Part shown: piece by piece, positions 21,409-23,983 of the stretch
Layout of the letters: the number at the start of each line of letters is the position of its first letter
Position numbering within the stretch: the stretch's first letter is position 1
DNA from: CAYRIF01 sp964424205
GTDB lineage: Bacteria; Bacteroidota; Bacteroidia; Cytophagales; Cyclobacteriaceae
Reading direction: 5' to 3'
Assembly (NCBI GenBank): GCA_964424205.1
Contig: CAYRIF010000012.1
Location: 1-23,983 of the forward strand
DNA: 23,983 bases
The notes under the pieces: model-generated
The model's input: only the letters and a program-made list of their open reading frames with translations
Database searches by the model: none
What the model was told of the DNA's origin: nothing
Translations under genes and position numbers: made by a program

Positions 21409-23856
21409 ATGAAAAATACCTTATTTAAAACTTTAATTATTGTTATTTTACTTTCTGTAAATCAGATAGTTAAAACAGACGCTCAGGATAAATATTCTGA
21501 AGTTGAGATTAATAAATTCGAACAGGAGGTGGAGCAATTGGTTTCTTTTTTACGCTACGCTATGAATAGCATTGGGGATGCAGAAACGCCGCAAAAAGAG
21601 AGGGAGACAATTATTAACCAGAGTTTTCTTAAAGTCTTTCGGGATGCTGAGGTTCAAATTGAGGATGATTTAGATTTGAATAGAAAAGTACCGATTAACA
21701 AAAATGTACAAGCGTACTTAAAGGATATTGACTTCTTTTTTAAACAAGTGAAATTTGATTTTATTATCAATAAAATTGGACATTACTATACCGATGGTAA
21801 TCAGCTTTATTTTCGGGTAAATTTACACCGGCATTTGAAAGGTGTAGGGATTGATGGAAAAGTAATTGACGACAAAAAGCAACGGTATATTGAGGTGAAT
21901 ATAGATGCTAAAACGCAAGATTTAAAAATTGTAAGCATTTATACTACTAAACTAAACCGTGATAGTGATCTGCAGCATTGGTGGAATGCACTATCTTATG
22001 AGTGGCAAACAATTTTCAAAAAGGCTATTGTGACTACCGATGACTCACTCACATTGGTGCAACTCAGAAAAGTTGTAAAATTAGATAAAATATACCTCCA
22101 GAATAATAGGTTTATAACGAACCTAAAGCCACTTGCAAAACTAGTGGGATTGAAAGCGTTGAACATCTCAAACACAAAGATCAGCGATATTACCCCTATT
22201 AGAAATTTATCACTCCTGGAAGTATTGAATGCAGAAAACACGGTTATTCATGATATAGCGCCGTTGCAATATGCAGATAAAATTAAAAGTTTGTTATTAT
22301 ATAATACCAACGTGACAGATTTATCACCGCTATTTGATAAAGCCAATCTGGAAATATTAGATATTACAGAAACAAAGGTTACCGATTTGTTACCCCTTTC
22401 TAAAGCAAAAAAGTTAGTCGAATTAAAGGCCGGATCTTTAGATATTTCTGAAATTCAACCTATAATGGGATGCTCTAAATTAGAGATACTCGATATTTCG
22501 AATACTGGAATTAATAATTTGGAGGGTATCCAGTCTTTAGAAAACTTAGTTTCATTGAACATTACAAATACCAGTATTGTTGCGTTGGCACCGTTGAGCA
22601 AGTTAAAGTATATGCAATTTTTGTTTGCAGAAAATACTTTAATTGATGACCTGACTCCACTGAAATCCATGCCGCACTTAAAAAGGGTTTTTTGTGATAA
22701 TGCCAAGTTGACTGAGGAGAATGTAAATAGTTTTTCATTTAATAATCCCAATACTATTATCACTTTTCAATCTGAGAATCGCCATAAGTGGTGGATGAAT
22801 TTGCCTGACTTATGGAAAGCAATCTTTAGAAGAAGTTTTAGTTTTGACAATCAACCAACCAAAGAAGAGTTGGCAGAAATATTTGCCACCCAAGCCCTAG
22901 ATATTTCTGGAAAAAGTGTGCTATCCTTGACACCTCTCATGCAATTACGAAATCTAAGGACGTTAGACTGTGAAAATACTGGCATAACATCTCTAGCAGT
23001 AATTGAGAAATTTTCTCTGTTGGAACATTTGGATGTGTCTAACAATATCATCAACTCATTGGCACCATTATCCGCATTAAATAGCCTCGCTACTTTAGAT
23101 ATTAGTAATACAAAGATTGATTCCCTAAGAGGTCTTGAGGGGTTGGATAATTTAATACAGCTTAGTTGTGAGGGAACTCCTATTACAAAGGAACAAATTT
23201 TGAGATTTTCTGAGCGTAATCCAGAATGTCTGGTGTTATACCAGTCTAAAAGACTGTATGATTGGTGGCTAAACATGCCTGATGAGTGGAAGGTGATTTT
23301 TAGAGAAAAACTTTCTTTAACCAATGATCCTGATGATATTCAAATACACCTAATTACTAAAATTGATGAAATTGTCATTAAGAATAATCCAAAAATAACT
23401 TCACTTGATCCCTTACAGGAAATTGTGGGACTGGAAAAATTAGTAGTTGAAAATACTGGGGTTAGTAGTATTTTTCCAATCAGGAATCTTACTAAAATGA
23501 AAGTATTATTAATAAATAAATCTCCGTTGAAAGATTTGAAGTCACTGCAAAATATGAAAAACTTACTGAAATTGGATGTCTCTAATACACCAATTAGTGA
23601 TTTAAGTGCCATTGTGTCTCTGATTGAACTTAGAGATTTAAAGATTTCAGGTACGCAGGTTAAAAGTCTCAAGGCCGTTTCAAATTTGATCAATCTAAAA
23701 AGTCTCGAAATTGATAATACAAAGGTATCTAGCCTTTCACCAATTATTGATCTTTATGGCTTGGAAAAATTGGTTTGCTATAACACAAAACTAACCCATA
23801 AAAAAGTGGAGAAGTTTAAAGTACGGATTTCGTCTTGTGAAGTAACGTATTATTGA
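21409..23856 (+). CDS. Secreted leucine-rich-repeat protein with triplicated WW-LRR-cap modules
   Basis: The 815-residue protein has a signal peptide (about 1-25). The shared cluster domain lies at about 38-180. Three modules follow. Each begins with a Trp-Trp helix motif (HWWNALSYEWQTIF at 190, KWWMNLPDLWKAIF at 460, DWWLNMPDEWKVIF at 618). Each continues with internalin-like 22-residue LRRs (LxxLxISNTxIxDLxPL). Each closes with a cap, for example ITKEQILRFSERNPECLVLYQS at 592-613. The first LRR block has about nine repeats, the others fewer. The protein ends at the third cap, with no type IX sorting domain, no LPxTG and no membrane anchor. A protein-binding role at the cell surface is inferred. 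Confidence 0.88.
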   Translation: MKNTLFKTLIIVILLSVNQIVKTDAQDKYSEVEINKFEQEVEQLVSFLRYAMNSIGDAETPQKERETIINQSFLKVFRDAEVQIEDDLDLNRKVPINKNVQAYLKDIDFFFKQVKFDFIINKIGHYYTDGNQLYFRVNLHRHLKGVGIDGKVIDDKKQRYIEVNIDAKTQDLKIVSIYTTKLNRDSDLQHWWNALSYEWQTIFKKAIVTTDDSLTLVQLRKVVKLDKIYLQNNRFITNLKPLAKLVGLKALNISNTKISDITPIRNLSLLEVLNAENTVIHDIAPLQYADKIKSLLLYNTNVTDLSPLFDKANLEILDITETKVTDLLPLSKAKKLVELKAGSLDISEIQPIMGCSKLEILDISNTGINNLEGIQSLENLVSLNITNTSIVALAPLSKLKYMQFLFAENTLIDDLTPLKSMPHLKRVFCDNAKLTEENVNSFSFNNPNTIITFQSENRHKWWMNLPDLWKAIFRRSFSFDNQPTKEELAEIFATQALDISGKSVLSLTPLMQLRNLRTLDCENTGITSLAVIEKFSLLEHLDVSNNIINSLAPLSALNSLATLDISNTKIDSLRGLEGLDNLIQLSCEGTPITKEQILRFSERNPECLVLYQSKRLYDWWLNMPDEWKVIFREKLSLTNDPDDIQIHLITKIDEIVIKNNPKITSLDPLQEIVGLEKLVVENTGVSSIFPIRNLTKMKVLLINKSPLKDLKSLQNMKNLLKLDVSNTPISDLSAIVSLIELRDLKISGTQVKSLKAVSNLINLKSLEIDNTKVSSLSPIIDLYGLEKLVCYNTKLTHKKVEKFKVRISSCEVTYY

Positions 23857-23864
23857 TTTGCCTA

Positions 23865-23881
23865 AATCTCAAGATGAGATT
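23865..23881 (+). terminator. Small hairpin after the LRR gene
   Basis: AATCTC and GAGATT pair around AAGAT, starting 9 bases past the stop codon. There is no clear T run, so it is a weak terminator candidate. The rest of the window (to 23983) holds nothing I can support. Confidence 0.25.
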
Positions 23882-23983
23882 CTAGTAAATGTGTATTGAA
23901 ACCGGTTAAGCGGATATTCTTCCTGTTTACCATTTATTTTGCGAATACACAGGTGAACACGCCTGCCCATCACAAATGTACTT

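Noticed and set aside
23869..23982. Minus-strand frame open to the window edge (reads MGRRVHLCIRKINGK and on, stop at 23869)
   Set aside because: It has only 33 codons from its ATG, no recognisable family, and overlaps the hairpin after the LRR gene. It could be the end of a gene outside the window, but this cannot be supported.
1..23983. CRISPR arrays, tRNA or rRNA genes, insertion sequences, phage genes
   Set aside because: No regularly spaced repeats, no tRNA-like cloverleaf, no transposase, integrase or phage proteins were seen on either strand.

Overview
The window looks like a stretch of a draft genome or metagenome-assembled genome from the phylum Bacteroidota. The evidence is AT-rich DNA, exported proteins of Bacteroidota type (PD40-OmpA, IPT-NHL lipoprotein, long PIG-L deacetylase), a LytS/LytTR two-component pair of the type common in this phylum, few strong Shine-Dalgarno sites, and several upstream sequences that fit the Bacteroidota -7 element TAnnTTTG. 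Two runs of N (6507-6606 and 12297-12306) show that it is a scaffold. Both interrupt genes.

Region 1 (1-6506) is a molybdenum-hydroxylase locus. A minus-strand operon coxG-coxS-coxL-coxM (4195 down to 56) ends in a near-ideal terminator at 1-32. The large subunit carries the AYRGAGR signature of form II CoxL, so it is probably a hydroxylase of unknown substrate and not a true Mo-Cu CO dehydrogenase. Divergent from it are an AraC-type regulator and an xdhC maturation gene that overlap by 17 bases; xdhC runs into the first gap. The 466-base intergenic region between the two operons holds several strong hairpins and a repeated GGTAGGTGAT that allows alternative pairings.

Region 2 (6607-10969) holds an exported zinc-dependent PIG-L/LmbE deacetylase of 838 residues, an unlisted 38-residue single-span membrane peptide, and a sodium:solute symporter. 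They are tightly spaced and look like one unit that deacetylates something outside the cytoplasm and imports a product.

Region 3 (10970-15823) holds an IPT-NHL lipoprotein (broken by the second gap), a convergent exported helical protein of unknown function, a PD40-OmpA envelope protein, and moaD-moaE. MoaD and MoaE form molybdopterin synthase, so this small pair could supply the cofactor used by the cox-type enzyme about 11 kb away.

Region 4 (15824-19131) holds a TerB-fold protein facing a probable envelope-stress operon: a LiaF-like membrane protein, a LytS-type histidine kinase and a LytTR response regulator. Phased TTACC(GAT) repeats upstream of the operon look like LytTR binding sites and suggest autoregulation.

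Region 5 (19132-23983) is a four-gene co-directional cluster of exported proteins: a lipoprotein, two secreted proteins and an 815-residue leucine-rich-repeat protein. At least two, and probably three, of them share a roughly 130-residue domain that I cannot assign to a family. The LRR protein repeats a Trp-Trp motif, LRR block and capping motif three times. This cluster is the best candidate in the window for an undescribed system.
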